Source: Gnetum montanum
Taxonomy: Eukaryota > Streptophyta > Gnetopsida > Gnetales > Gnetaceae
Assembly: GCA_015680685.1 (NCBI GenBank)
Contig: MNCI01008335.1
Location: forward strand, 283,916-347,915
Length of the DNA: 64,000 nucleotides
Direction of reading: 5' to 3'
Under the pieces are notes generated by a model, which made no database searches, was not told the origin of the DNA, and saw nothing but the letters and a program-made list of their open reading frames with translations. The position numbers and the translations under genes are program-made. Shown one piece after another: positions 9,224 to 20,929 of this stretch (position 1 is the first letter of the stretch; each line of letters starts with the position of its first letter).

Positions 9224-9805
9224 CAAGCTTTTCAAGCATTCCTTGTAGCAATTGGATTTAGTCATTTAAGCATTTAATAGTTTAATATTTCTATGTTTTA
9301 ATAATTCCTTAAGTTTTCATTGTTATCACTTTAATCGTCATCGCTCTTTTATATCTTGTAAAAACCATAAGTACGACCATCTCGAACGTAAACCCAACAC
9401 TTGGCAACCTAGTGACGCTTAATGTCTGGTAACCCAATAGTGGTTAGGGGATGCTCAGGATGTGCACGGAAGATGGGGTCAGATGCTTATGTTAGGAAGA
9501 GTTAAAAGATAGATTAGGATAATTATAGATTACGCAATATTCCATTCTTTACATTTCATTTCAAGAATTAGACTTTAGAAGATAAAGAGAAAAGCCATAA
9601 AAATCATTTGCCTCAATCTCACTTAACCATCGCATCAAAACACCACAAGTGAGGTTGGGAAGACAACGACCGTTTTAACACAAGGTTTAGTTGGTTAAGG
9701 TTTGGTGTATGAAAAGTGCTTACAGTCTACAGAATTCGACTGAGTCGCATGTGAATGCCCGTGATTCGCATAGTTGAGCATAGGGGTACCTCGCCCAGAA
9801 CTGCA

Positions 9806-10121
9806 GGAAAAATAATACATGAAAGTTAGATGCACAAAGCAGTCTTTAGGCACCCCAAAAAAAAAAAAAAACGAAAGGAAGTATCATAAAAAAACACGTA
9901 TTTGTTTGCGTTTAGGGATACGAGGCACAACCTTAGTTTATAGATGATTATGATACCTGCTCTCTTGTATCAATTTAGTTGTCGTTCAACTAACCGGATG
10001 TGCTCCCTTTACTTTCCTCTTTGGACCCTCACCGAATTATCAATGGTCAAGATTGGGGGAAAAGACAAAAATGATTATGACTGATACCTCAAAACATCTA
10101 AATACTTAACATGGTGCTCAC
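9806..10121. other. Flank between element B and the 4CL-like pseudogene
   Basis: About 316 bp with a poly(A) run near 9,856 and no coding signal. It may be the former promoter of the 4CL-like gene, but I see no clear TATA box. Confidence 0.5.
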
Positions 10122-11039
10122 ATGGATTTTCCCCAGCAAGAATTCCTGCCTCTGCCAGCCTTTGTAGCCCGCAAGAAGCTTTCTGGCACGGTGGCCTTCA
10201 TCGATTAGAGCACAGGGCGGCATCTGAGCTACAATGGTTTATGGGTTATGGTTAGATTTCTTTCTGCCGGCCTGGCCTCGCTGGGAATTAAGAAATCCGA
10301 CGTTGTGCTGTTGCTGTCTCCAAATTCAATTAGTTTTCCCGTGGTGTGTATGGTGGTTTTTTGGGTGGGAGCAGTCATTACCACTGCAAATCCGTTGAGT
10401 ACTACGGTTGAGATCGCCCCTCAAGTGAGAGATTCTGGTGCCAAAATCGCCTTCACCGTGCCGTAATTGGCCTCCATGGTTAGCGTTCTCACTGTTCTGA
10501 TCACGGAAGCCGTGGAGGTTCCCCAGAGCTCTGGCGGCAAATTTGTGGCCACGCTTCAGGGTTTGATTGCTGTGTTTAGTTCTGACGATGCTCCCGTGGT
10601 TAGAATTCGCCAGGATGATGTTGCCACGCTTCTGTACTCTTTAGGTAAGAATTTCAGAATTTACTGTTGTGGGATTTTGTGGGTTTCACCACTTAGTGGG
10701 TATTATGATTGTTTGAAACTTTGAATTTCGGATTTTTAGAATACGCTGTTGTGGGTTTTGACCAGCCAATGGGTACTGGGATTTTTTCAAACTTTGAATT
10801 TTAGGTTTTTGGAGAGCGTTTATGTCGTCAGAAACTCAGATTACATTTCTTCTGGGAAATAGTAAAAGCCAGTATCTCACATATTTTTGTTCTCTGTCAG
10901 GTCCTAAGCACATGAGTAAATTTTTTATAACAATTGTTAGTAGTTTGGGTTGACTTAGATGCACATGATAGTTATTAATAATTTTCTAGAGATGTCTGTC
11001 TAAAATAGGTTATATCACATTTTATGGTTTATATCAATT

Positions 11040-11550
11040 GCTGAATAAATTGGATAATAGAGTATGGCAATTAATATTCATTACTTCTAAGTTGCATTCC
11101 ATATAGGTGGTAACAATTATGATTTCTATTAATTGTCAAAAGGATTGACCTTAATAGAATATTAACAATGGTTAGGCATAAAGGCTTATATGCATTGCCT
11201 CAAGAAGCTTTATCTGAAAATTCATTACTACTAGGTTGCATTTTATCTGAGCAGTAGCAATTGTGATTTCTATTAACTGTTAAAGGAATTAGCTTTAATA
11301 CAATGTAAACAACTGTTACCCATGTGCATGGCCTCAAGAAGCTTTATTTGAAAATCCATTACTACTAAGTTGCATTTCATGTGCATGGCCTCAAGAAGCT
11401 TTATTTGAAAATCCATTACTACTAAGTTGCATTTCATCTGGTAACGATTGTGATTTCTATTAACTGTCAAAGGAATGTACACATTTGTTACGCATACTGG
11501 TGGCTCATGTGTAGGGCCTCAAGAAGCTTTATCCGAAAATTTTTGCTCCT
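11040..11550. repeat. Nested tandem repeats inside intron 1 of the 4CL-like pseudogene
   Basis: The words 'cctcaagaagctttat', 'cattactactaagttgcat' and 'gtgatttctattaactgt' recur three to five times. A 56-57 bp unit is duplicated head to tail near 11,320-11,436, inside longer units of roughly 170-230 bp. Confidence 0.8.
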
Positions 11551-12063
11551 TATTTTTATCCTGATACAGTTTAAAAGACCTTATACGAGCCATTGGTCTT
11601 ATGTTTTTTTTTTCTTTTTTTTGAAAATAAATACAGGTACCACTGGCATGAACAAAGGAGTAATCTTAACTCACAGGAATCACATTTTCATGGTATCTAT
11701 TCTTCTTCCCTGCCTAGGATTCAATGGCAAAACTACCAAAGCTATGAAAGAAACATTTCTGTGCACTGTGCCAATGTTTCATATATACAGGCTCATTTGC
11801 TTTGCTTGTTGGCTTCTGGCATCCGGATCAAGTGTAGTTGTCCTCACCAAATTTGAACTCCTGGACATGCTTAAGGCCATGCAAAAGCATAGGGTGATTT
11901 ATGTGCCCGTAGTGCCACCCATAGTGTTGGTTCTCACAAAGACTAATGTTGCCAAAAAATTTTGATTTGAGCTCTCTACACAGTCATTTGTGGGGGAGCT
12001 CCTCTTAGCAAGGAAGCAACAGAGGATTTCATATCCCAGTTCCCTGGAGTTACTATTATGCAG

Positions 12064-13471
12064 GTACTTGTTTATACTTTTTTAGTTCTTTTGTTTCTGT
12101 TTTAGATAATTGTTAAGCTTGTCAAACTGAAAATCTGCTGCTTTTAACTTGCATATGCAGTTCTTTCCTTTCTTTTTCTATCTCTGAATAAATACGGTTT
12201 AGGAATATTTATTGGCTAGGTGATGGACATCAGTCAGGATACATTTTCATAAGTAAAATTAAGCTTTAAGATTGAAACACTGATCTTTCTTTTCTGTGAA
12301 CTTTTTGGTAACAAGGCCTTGGACCTCAGTTCACAGAACAAAGCTATTTCTCAGTCTAATCCATTTGAACTCAACTGAAAGACTCTGTGCTCTTTTGTGG
12401 AAATTATTCTTCTTACTGAGAAGCTTTCTTTTGTATGAAATACTACACTTTTGGCATGCTTTATAAATTTCAAGTTGTGGTTGTTGCCAAGAATGCCAGT
12501 GAAATACTGGTATTTAGTAAATAAACTGTCAGAAGAGTTTGATTTCATAATCCAAATATGGCAGATTGCTTTAATAATCTAAGTGAAAGAAATCCTGATG
12601 AAACTGGTGCGTGGGCTGAAAGTGCTTTTGTTTAGATGATTTACTTCGGTATACCAATTTCAGCAGATCAATATTACAATACTGCCTCTAGTTTCTCTGG
12701 TCCCCACAACGCAAATGTTTGTTATTGGCATAGTGGTTGGTCCAAAAACAATCTTTATTCCAGTGGATTAGTGTTTCTTTCAACACAAGAATGGTTTCTT
12801 TCCTCAGACAATATGTACCTATAACAATTCTATAGAAATGAATGTTATTTATTTGTCAAGCAAATTAATGTCGCTGCCAAAACTGTCCTTGGAGCCTGTT
12901 ATGTAAATATGGATGACTAACCTTCTGTATATATGCTTTTGTTTTCTTCAGACTCAAAGGAGCATTAGCATATGAGAAGCAATCATCACATTGTAATCAT
13001 TTTTACTTTTGTTAAGACAAGCTTATTTTCCATGGAAACCACCACAAACATACCATATTTAAGCAATTAAACACAGTAGTGCACTTAACTAGAATTTTGA
13101 TGAAGATTTTCCCTGGCTGTCACTTTGTATCAAGCGTATGATGTGTAATTCATTCAGACAATTGAATTCCTAGTTTGCTGAGCCGTTGGAAGCATTGCAT
13201 TGTGCTTCAATTTTACTATTTCCTTACCATTTTATGTTGAGTAGGTTTAAGGCACCTGTAATAGTTATCTTAAGCTATTGGATGTATCTATCCTGAAGCT
13301 TGCTGCAGTTAACAGCTGTATGTTTTTTATCCTCTGAGAGCTTGCTTCTGGTTTTCTGGGTGAATCTATTAATAACATCTACTTTATCCCATTGATTGTA
13401 ATCAAACATTGTCTAGAAATTTAGCAAGTCGGGCTTGAATGGTCTGGGTGTGCCTTGAATATGTTTTGTAG
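12064..13471. other. Intron 2 of the 4CL-like pseudogene
   Basis: 1.4 kb of AT-rich sequence between donor gtactt and acceptor ttttgtag. No gene or mobile element recognised in it. Confidence 0.6.
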
Positions 13472-14379
13472 GGCTATGGACTTACTGAAACAGTTGGAGT
13501 AGGATCATCTATCGACATGCGAGAAGAAAGTAGATGTTATGGTACAGCTGGAATGATGAGCCCAAACATGCAAGCAAAAGTATTGGATCCTGATCCAGGA
13601 TTAGAAATGCACCCAAATCAAAAGGGAGAACTGTGTCTTCATGGTCCAGTTGTCATGAAGGGTCTGTATCCATCATATCATCTACTTCTTTCAACTGAAA
13701 TGTGTACAAATGAAAATTTATAGAAAGCCTTCCAAGAACTTGTGACTTAAAAGAAAAAGTTGTATAATTAGCCCATGTTAATATTCGTGTCTTGTATGGT
13801 TTTGTTATAATGTATTAGTTATGGTTTTCCATTTTTTATCACCTGACAGGCTACTTCAGCAACCCAGAAGCCACAACCACAACTTTGGATTCACAAGGTT
13901 TGCTGTGAACAAGAGACCTTTGCTACATTGATGAGTAGGGCTATATCTTCATAGTTGACAGAATCAAAGAGTTGATCAAATATAAAGGTTATCAGGTATA
14001 CCTTCTTGTAAATTCTTAACATCAAACATTATCTTTATCCCATTCTTGTAAATTCTTATCAGGTATAGCAAATTCACATTCACCTAAAAACTAATGGGTA
14101 TGCTCTCTACTGCATACCTGGTGAATGCTATGTTTAACTAAAACTCAGTCTCTATGCATTTTTCTAATCTGTTCTTTTAATTCTTCATACTGTTGGATTA
14201 ACTGTTTTTCTTTTTTTGAAAGTTCTGTTTTATTATATTTGTCTAGCAAGTGCAAGTTTCAGGTCATTGTTTTCTAAAAGTTGGTTTTCTTTTTCTAAAT
14301 GGTTGTCTTTTCTTCAAATGTGAAGGTTTGTATGTATTTGTAAACTTTCTAAATTTCTTTTTTGGCTGTTACATCTTTT

Positions 14380-14790
14380 TGTAAGATCTTTTCTCTAGAA
14401 GAAAAAGTAGAAAGGGCACCAATTCTAGCAAATATAGTCAACCAACAAGAACCTGAAAACCCAATAAAACAGTAGAAACAAGTGATGAAGAGCAACAAAA
14501 TAGGAGAAAGCAAGAAAACAAAGATTAGATGGTCAACTCCAGAATTAAAAGTTTTACAAATTAAAGATGAAGATCAAGAACTAGAAAGATTGGAAGATGA
14601 ATATGAAAATAATCTCAGTGCAGATTTACATAAATTAGATACTGCAATCACATAACAAGATGAAAAGATAAGAAATTTCAAAATGCAAACTGCCTAAATC
14701 CCTTCAGGATCTGAACATTAAGTACAGAACATTTGTAGAAAAAATAGGAGGCCTAAAGAAGTAATTTGAGGCTACCATTATTTTCAAGTT
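14380..14790 (+). pseudogene. Lys/Glu-rich coding-like remnant, unrecognised
   Basis: One frame reads as charged, coiled-coil-like sequence ('FSLEEKVERAPILANIV', 'IRWSTPELKVLQIKDEDQE', 'LERLEDEYENNLSADLHKL') with only a few stops over about 300 bases. A word near its end ('aagtacagaacat' to 'aaaaaata', about 14,718) recurs at 14,882. I cannot assign a family; it lies where the missing last exon of the 4CL-like gene would be expected but does not resemble it. Confidence 0.35.
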
Positions 14791-14922
14791 GTTAATGAAA
14801 TTTTTTTAAAAAAAAAATTAATGATCAAAGTCAATAAATAACATGTAAATAGTAGTTTGCTAACAAAAAATTTTGAAATTAAGTACAGAACATTAGCAGA
14901 AAAAATAGAAGGTCCAAATAGC

Positions 14923-16113
14923 CAAGATTATGATCACTCACCATGTTATACTTTTGTAGGTTGATCAAATGGTCGAAAAATAGAAGTTCAAGGTAGCATG
15001 ATTAACAAAAGTTAAGGTAGCAAGTATGGTTGGTTGAAAATTGATTCACTTATTACTTTCACAATTTCAGGTCATTTAACTTAAGTCTTTGTGTAAAAGC
15101 ATGGTAATGTTTGTCTCATTTTTCTCAAAAGAATAAAATAATATTTATCATTAATTTGTAAAAAAGCTAAAGGCTAAAGTTTGAGCGAAAAAATTAAATC
15201 TATAGATCTATACTTTCTATGATATCAAACGAAACTATTCCAACTTGGCAAAAAATACTAATGGGTGTGAAAGGACACACTTTGGCCTATAATACACTTT
15301 GTTTCCCTTGACAAAGTACCCCAATGAATGGTGTACGATGCTTTTATGTGCTTTGAGCTTTTTAGGAACAGCAACGGTGCTTTGAAATAGAATATAGGAA
15401 CAACAGTGTTGCTTTGAAATAGAATAAATGTAAATTTATTGAAAAGATAGTGATGCAATATTTGCCGATTTAGAAGTGAAACTAAAACCAAAATTTTATG
15501 GTGTTATTAAAACACTTATTTTGAAAACAAAAGAGTTGGGTTTAGTTCTTGTTGTTGATTTAATTATTTGTTGGTGGCCAAGTTTCTTTGACTGTGTAGA
15601 AGGTGGTACGTTTGAAAAGTTAATGAAGAATTCAACAAATCTACTCTACATTAATTGCACTAATGTTATATGGGGAACCCACAACCTTCTAATTAAAAAA
15701 TTAGTGTTTTGACCACTTGTCGTGTACTTCGAGTGGTGTACTTTAAAAATAAATTATATATTGAGTCTTGTACTTTTAAAATAACTTACACTTACATTCA
15801 AGAGTGAACTATTTTGCCTTGATTTCCAATTTCCTTATCTTTTAAAAGTATGACAACTTAAAAAACTAAGACTTGGTTTCAATCTTAACCATTTTAACTT
15901 TGAACTAATTTTGTGTACCCCTAATTAGTAAGTAATTTTTGCAAGTCAACATGGTTTTATTGGGTTGTTTTTTTAATAATGCCTTGACCAAGTCATCGAG
16001 GTGGCACATTAATTAAGTGGCTCCTTGCATTGAAGGACAAAGTAATCAAACTAGTAAACCAAAAATGATATTGAAAAATTGCATATGCTAGTGGATGAAA
16101 CCTTCCTTTCACA
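14923..16113. other. AT-rich interval without a recognised gene
   Basis: Only short open frames with no family resemblance. The word 'gctttgaaatagaata' is duplicated at about 15,379 and 15,411. Confidence 0.55.
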
Positions 16114-18175
16114 AAAATTGGACATAGCTTTACTTTAAGTGCATGGTCATCAAATATGGATAATACATTCTCAATTGCTGAAGGTAGATTATAACAATGT
16201 ACCGTGGAAGATAAAAAAGAATTTGACATAAATGCTCACATTTGTTAATGTTGAACACCTTTTTATGATGCACCACTTTCTTGATGTGTATATGCATGAA
16301 ATAAGAGTGTATCCTTTATACCCTTTCAATATCGATCATGAAAAGGCTTGTGATTAAAGAGACACAAAAGAGGAAAAAATGGAAAAAAGGAGACACATCA
16401 CATAACATTAAGCCACAAATCCAAACCTCTTGTTATTCAGTACAATTACATACTCTACTTTGTATTTAGTATTCATTTGAACTAAATATCTAATTCCTAA
16501 CTTGATAAAAAGATACAATCCAAAGAAATAAACCCTAGAATTTTTACAACAAAAAAATCAAAATTTTCAAGTATCCTTCTAAATTTAGCTAACACTACTA
16601 CAATTGTAAAATTGGACATAGCTTTACTTTAAGTGCATGCTCATCAAATAAGGATAATACATTTCTAATTGTTGAAGGTACATAACAACATAATGTGGAA
16701 GATCAGAAAGAATTTAACGTAAATGCTTGCATTTGTTAATATTGAACACCTTTTTATGATACACCATTTTCTTGTTGTGCAAATGCTCAAAGTAAGAGTG
16801 TATCTATTCTACCCTTTCAATGCCAATCATGAGACACAGAAGAGGAAAGAACAGAAAAGAGGTGACACATCACACAACATTAAGCCACAAATCCAAACCT
16901 CTTGTTATTCAATACAATTCCATGCTCTACTGTGCATTTAGTACTCATTTAGATTGAATATTTAATTCCTAACTTGATAAAAAGATACGATCCAAAGAGA
17001 CAAACCCCCAAAATTTTTACAACAACAACAACAAAATAATCAAACTTGGCAAGTATTGTTCTGAATTCCTTTCCTTGTGTTATTCATCATCTATCAATCC
17101 ATTCAACTACAACTGTAAAATTGGACATAGCTTTGCTTTAATTGCATGCTCATCAAATATGGATAATACATTCCCAATTGTTGTAGGCAAATAACAACGT
17201 AAAGTGGAAGATCAAAACAAATTTGATGTAAATGTTTGCATTTGATAAGGTTGAACATCTTTTTACAACGCACCACTTTCCTATCGTGCAAATGCTTGGA
17301 GCACAAGTATATCCATTATACCTTTTCAGTATTGATCATGAAAAGACTTGATCAAAGAGATATAGAAGAGGAAAGAACGGAAAAGAGGAGACACATCACA
17401 CAACATTGAGCTACAAATCCAAACCTCTAGTTATTCAAGACAATTTCATATTCTATTTTGCATTTAGTATTCATTTAAATTGAATATTTAATTCCTAACT
17501 TGATCAAAAGATACCATCCAAAGAGACAAACCCCCATAATTTTTTCTACAACAATAACAACAAAATAATCAAAATTGGCAAGTACCTTTTTGAATTCCTT
17601 TCCTTGCGTCATTCACCATCCATCAATCCATTCAGCTAACACTACTACAATAGTAAAATTGGACATAGCTTTGCTTTAAGTGCATGCTCATCAAATATGG
17701 ATAATACATTCATAATTGCTAAAGGTAGATAACAACATAACGTGGAAGATCAAAAAGAATTCAATGTAAATGCTTTATTCATTAATATTGAACACTTTTT
17801 TTACAATGCACCACTTTCCTATTGTGTAGATGCTCGAAGTAAGAGTGTATCCGTTATATCCTTTTAATACCGATCATGAAAAGACTCACGATCAAAGAGA
17901 CATAGAAGAGGAAAGAAGGGAAAAGAGGTGACACATGACACAACATTAAGCTACAAATCCAAACCTCTCATTATTCAGCACAATTCCATACTCTACTTTG
18001 CATTTAGTACTTATTTAAACTGAATATTTAATTCCTAACCTAATAAAAAGATATGATCCAAAGAGACAAATCCCCGAAACTTTTACAACAACAAAATAAT
18101 CAAACTTGGCATGTATCCTTCCAAATTCCTTTCCTTGCATTATTCATCATCCATCAATCTATTCAGCCACAACTG
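16114..18175. repeat. Tandem array of four ~0.5 kb units
   Basis: Units start at the word 'aaaattggacatagc' near 16,114, 16,608, 17,117 and 17,654 (periods 494, 509, 537 and 521), ending at 18,175. Each contains 'catcaaatatggataatacat', 'cctaacttgat(a/c)aaaag' and a terminal 'cattcagctaacactactac'. A fifth, diverged copy in the same orientation lies at 23,868-24,453 and overlaps the end of the P450 coding region. No coding capacity seen. Confidence 0.9.
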
Positions 18176-18260
18176 TAAAACTGGACACAACTTGGTTTTG
18201 GTTGAAAGGCCAACTCTTCTCTTAGGATAGGGGGGGAGGGGGAGTGCATTTGTCACCCTC

Positions 18261-18277
18261 CACGTCACGTGCCACGT
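18261..18277. promoter_or_regulatory. G-box cluster (ACGT cores)
   Basis: CACGTCACGTGCCACGT contains three ACGT cores including a palindromic CACGTG, typical of bZIP/bHLH sites in plant promoters. It lies 220 bp upstream of the subtilase relic; a 45-bp tandem duplication (18,302-18,391) and an 'ataaaaagg' TATA-like word follow. Promoter role inferred. Confidence 0.4.
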
Positions 18278-18301
18278 AAGATCCCATAAAATGGGAAAAA
18301 A

Positions 18302-18391
18302 CATGAACCAAAGAGCCACACTTTTTCGTATTTCCGTTGTGCAAAATGTGAACCAAAGAGCCATAGCTTTTCATATTCTTGTTGCACACAT
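18302..18391. repeat. 45-bp tandem duplication
   Basis: Two diverged copies begin at 18,302 and 18,347 with 'gaaccaaagagcca' and end in '(c/t)ttgttgcacaca'-like sequence. Confidence 0.75.
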
Positions 18392-18481
18392 AAAAAGGCC
18401 AAACACAACCAAATGTAGAATGAGAATGGGAATGAGAATTCCATTTCCATTCTATCTTCGTCTCCATCTACAACTACTGCT

Positions 18482-18715
18482 GCAGGCGACCTGGCCCAAC
18501 CGAATTAACTTCGATGATGTCAGCTTTGGAGCTCTGCCAGAGCACTGGAAAGGCACCTATGATGGTGGCCCATGCTTTAGCTGCAATAACAAGCTCATCG
18601 ACATGCATTTCTTCAACCAATGCAACAATAAGGCAGTAGGCCAGTCGACCCTTGCTGCATCCTTGCTTAACACCGAGGGCCATGACATGCACACATCATC
18701 GACAATCGTAATACA
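18482..18715 (+). pseudogene. Subtilisin-like serine protease (S8 subtilase) exon relic
   Basis: About 78 codons read 'TWPNRINFDDVSFGALPEHW', 'KGTYDGGPCFSCNNKLID', 'MHFFNQ' and 'NTEGHDMHTSSTI'. These correspond to the plant subtilase stretch between the catalytic Asp and His regions, whose usual His motif is D-T-x-G-H-G-T-H-T-A-S. Here Asp is Asn and two of the glycine/threonine positions around the His are replaced (GHDMHTS). A possible splice acceptor 'actgctgcag' precedes it. Neither the Asp nor Ser active-site segment is present. Fragment, not functional. Confidence 0.72.
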
Positions 18716-18729
18716 ATTTTTGTTATAAT

Positions 18730-20448
18730 AGCTAAAAGATCCCTTTATTTAAGTTTTTTTTTTTTGGATAAAATTTATATATGAATTAGGCCAATATGTT
18801 TCTTGAGTAGCTTTGCTTGAATGTATGTTTTAAGCATAAGATTTTGCAGGTAGGAGCAGGATGAGGGGTAGAGCCAGAGGCATTCGAGGAAAAACGGTAA
18901 TGGCTACAGTTGAAGCTGCAGCCTGAGGGAAAGGGTCTTCTAAAGTTTCTGTGTCAACAATAGCCTTTGGTTATTGTAATCTCTTTCTAGAAACAAAATT
19001 TCTTCTAGTATTTTTATGTGTGTTTTTGTTAATTTTTTATAGTGAATTGTAGCGTGTTGAATATTACATTTTGATGATTTTGTGCAATTTTCATAGTTTC
19101 ACTTCAAGTTGCGCTCTTTTGTCATCAGTACTTAGCATGTCTTCCTATACATTTGCATTCCCAATGCAAAAACATTCCAAAGTTTGGTTCTATTCTTTTT
19201 TCAATGCTTTCTAAAGTGGCAGGGAATTTTGAAATTGTAATTTTCTGCTACTATCTTGAGTAATCTTCTTTTGCTACATCCTTTTTCAATGTAAAGTAAC
19301 ATTTGCAAATTCATTCTCTTTATCTCATTGTATATATTGTGTAGGTTTTATCATTTCTATGGTTGTGCTTTGAAATTCAACAGTTACCATGGAGTAGATG
19401 CATTCAATTGTTACGATTGTGACTATTTTTCGTTTGCAATAGGCAATTTAATAAAATGCAAAAGCGTTAGCATTTTTGCTAGCACATGAAAATTATTAGC
19501 CAATTTGATATGTCAGCGTGACTTCGGTCATAATTTTAACAATTTTTCTTACTTATTAGAAGGACTTATAGAGTTCAAATTTGATAATTTCTTTTTACCT
19601 TCTCGTATGCAGTGAGGCCTTTTCTTTATGTACATATTCTTTGATTGATGGAATCTAATAGATGATATGGTTGTTAACCTGGTAAATTTTAAAAATGAGA
19701 ACTTCTGCACCTCTCGTAGCCTAGACCTTGGGAAGATCTCCGGCAAGATCATGCTATGATGATCTTAGATAATGTCGAGGAAAACGACGACAAGCTCTTT
19801 GCTGATACACATGTCTTGCCATAATCATAAATAACCAATTATTTATAAATCTTCCCTAGCCAAAGAGTCACTGTAGGGGAGCCAATGATTATATTTATCT
19901 CAGTTTTTCATAATCTCAGTTATATATAATGATATATTTATAATCATAAACATAAATGATTATATATAATGATTATAAACATTTCATCATAAATAAAGTC
20001 GGTTATTTATAATCATTTCATTATATATATCTTATGGATAATGCTAATCGAGATATAATCATTATGGTTTAGCATTATGAATGAATAAATAATATCTTTA
20101 AAAGTATGAATTATGAGTAATATTTCATCATATTTTGGCTTTATTTATTATAAAATGTTTACCCTTCGAATGAATCTTATAATCCATAATATCTCATTAT
20201 AATTATGGATTATTGCTCTAATTATAATAATCTCATAACATTTATTAGATTCCACAATAATTATAATATAATAATTATGAATGAGGTGTTAGCATTATTC
20301 ATATATTGTCCATTGTAACAATAATGTCAATATACAAAAGCCCGTGATATAATAATAACATTATTTATGCATTTGTAACGTGATTTTTTATATCTCCATG
20401 AACGAATACGCATTACAAATATATGTTGCAGTGCCAATTTAGTTTGAT
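18730..20448. other. Non-genic interval, very AT-rich toward the right
   Basis: No recognised gene. 19,800-20,330 is dominated by 'taatcata' and 'attataata' words with many short internal inverted repeats. The word 'gccaaagagtcactgtagggg' (about 19,859) is a stray copy of the 114-bp repeat at 20,449. Confidence 0.55.
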
Positions 20449-20700
20449 CTCTTTGTATTCCCTCACTTGCATGTGCCACATGCATGGGAGCTAAAGAATC
20501 AATGTAGTGCAATTGAATATCTACTCGATTAATGCCCTCTAACCCTTGAGCTTTCTATTCATCTCTTTGTATTCTCTCACATGCATGCACCACATGCAAA
20601 GAAGCCAAAGAGTCACTACAAGGGAGCTGAATCTCTATTCAATTGACGTCCCTCGACCCTTGGGCTCTCCATTCATTTCTTCGTATTCCCTCACATGTAG
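20449..20700. repeat. 114-bp tandem repeat, 2.2 copies
   Basis: Units begin 'tctctttgtattccctcac' at about 20,449, 20,563 and (partial) 20,676. Each carries 'gccaaagagtcac' and 'ctctaacccttgagctt'-type words. Confidence 0.8.
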
Positions 20701-20709
20701 GGCCCGACG

Positions 20710-20830
20710 TGGGTAATAATGAATATTTATTATTATAAACAGTGGGTAATATTGAATATTTATTATTATTATAAATGGTGATTGTTACAATTACAGTAAT
20801 AATGAATATTTATTATTATTATAAATGATG
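20710..20830. repeat. Short AT tandem repeat with 'gaatatttattattat' core
   Basis: Three head-to-tail copies of roughly 45 bp, followed by 'gacggttacg'-type degenerate repeats to about 20,900. Confidence 0.75.
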
Positions 20831-20929
20831 ACGATTATGGTTACAGTGACGGTTACGATCATAGCAATGGTTAAGGTGATGACGGTTACGGTGTGATGCA
20901 ATATTTAAAGTTATTGAACTTAGACATCG

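Larger units (their letters stand above)
2936..9805 (+). mobile_element. Element B: Athila-like gypsy element with an extra ORF, 3' part
   Basis: Plus-strand element interrupted at its integrase by element A; its 5' half lies left of A, outside the window. In order it holds the integrase tail (2936-3732), a non-coding spacer homologous to that of C (3733 to about 5,100), a promoter-like block (5,300-5,403), a decayed extra ORF (5,799 to about 8,660), a polypurine tract (8,871-8,881) and the 3' LTR (8,882-9,805). Athila-lineage elements are known to carry an env-like ORF after pol, which fits this position. Many stops and frameshifts show an old insertion. Confidence 0.82.
8882..9805 (+). repeat. 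3' LTR of element B
   Basis: About 924 bp from TGTTGAAG to ACTGCA. It contains a nested palindrome array (8,902-8,992), TATA box (9,039-9,049), AATAAAGA inverted repeat (9,170-9,223), a diverged version of the 'ctggnaaccc' repeat (9,400-9,440) and the terminal word 'ataggggtacctcg' shared in inverted orientation with A, C and D. The last few bases are uncertain because the right end lacks the TCATCA of its relatives. Confidence 0.82.
10122..13995 (+). pseudogene. 4-coumarate:CoA ligase-like (adenylate-forming) pseudogene, four exons, 3' truncated
   Basis: Exons: 10,122-10,644 (starts MDFPQQEFLPLPA), 11,637-12,063, 13,472-13,661 and 13,850-13,995, all with recognisable GT/AG borders. Family motifs are present: the AMP-binding box split by intron 1 (LLYSLG then TTGMNKGVILTHRN), 'TVPMFHIY', 'GGAPLSKE', 'GYGLTETVG', 'KGELCLHGPVVMKGYFSN' and 'VDRIKELIKYKGYQ'. 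Sequence style is that of peroxisomal 4CL-like/OPC-CoA ligases, which activate carboxylic acids to CoA thioesters. Stops interrupt exon 1 (10,206, 10,464), exon 2 (about 11,963) and exon 4 (GWLRTGDL region and before GYIF). The expected C-terminal exon ('VAPAELE...' region) is not found downstream. Dead gene; the exact subfamily is uncertain. Confidence 0.9.

Noticed and set aside
15476-15712. 78-codon plus-strand frame
   Set aside because: Some ordinary-looking composition but no homologous family recognised and surrounding DNA is non-coding.
16114-18175. Regular repeats resembling a CRISPR-like or satellite array
   Set aside because: Units are ~500 bp and homologous throughout, with no spacer-repeat structure; the context is plant nuclear DNA.
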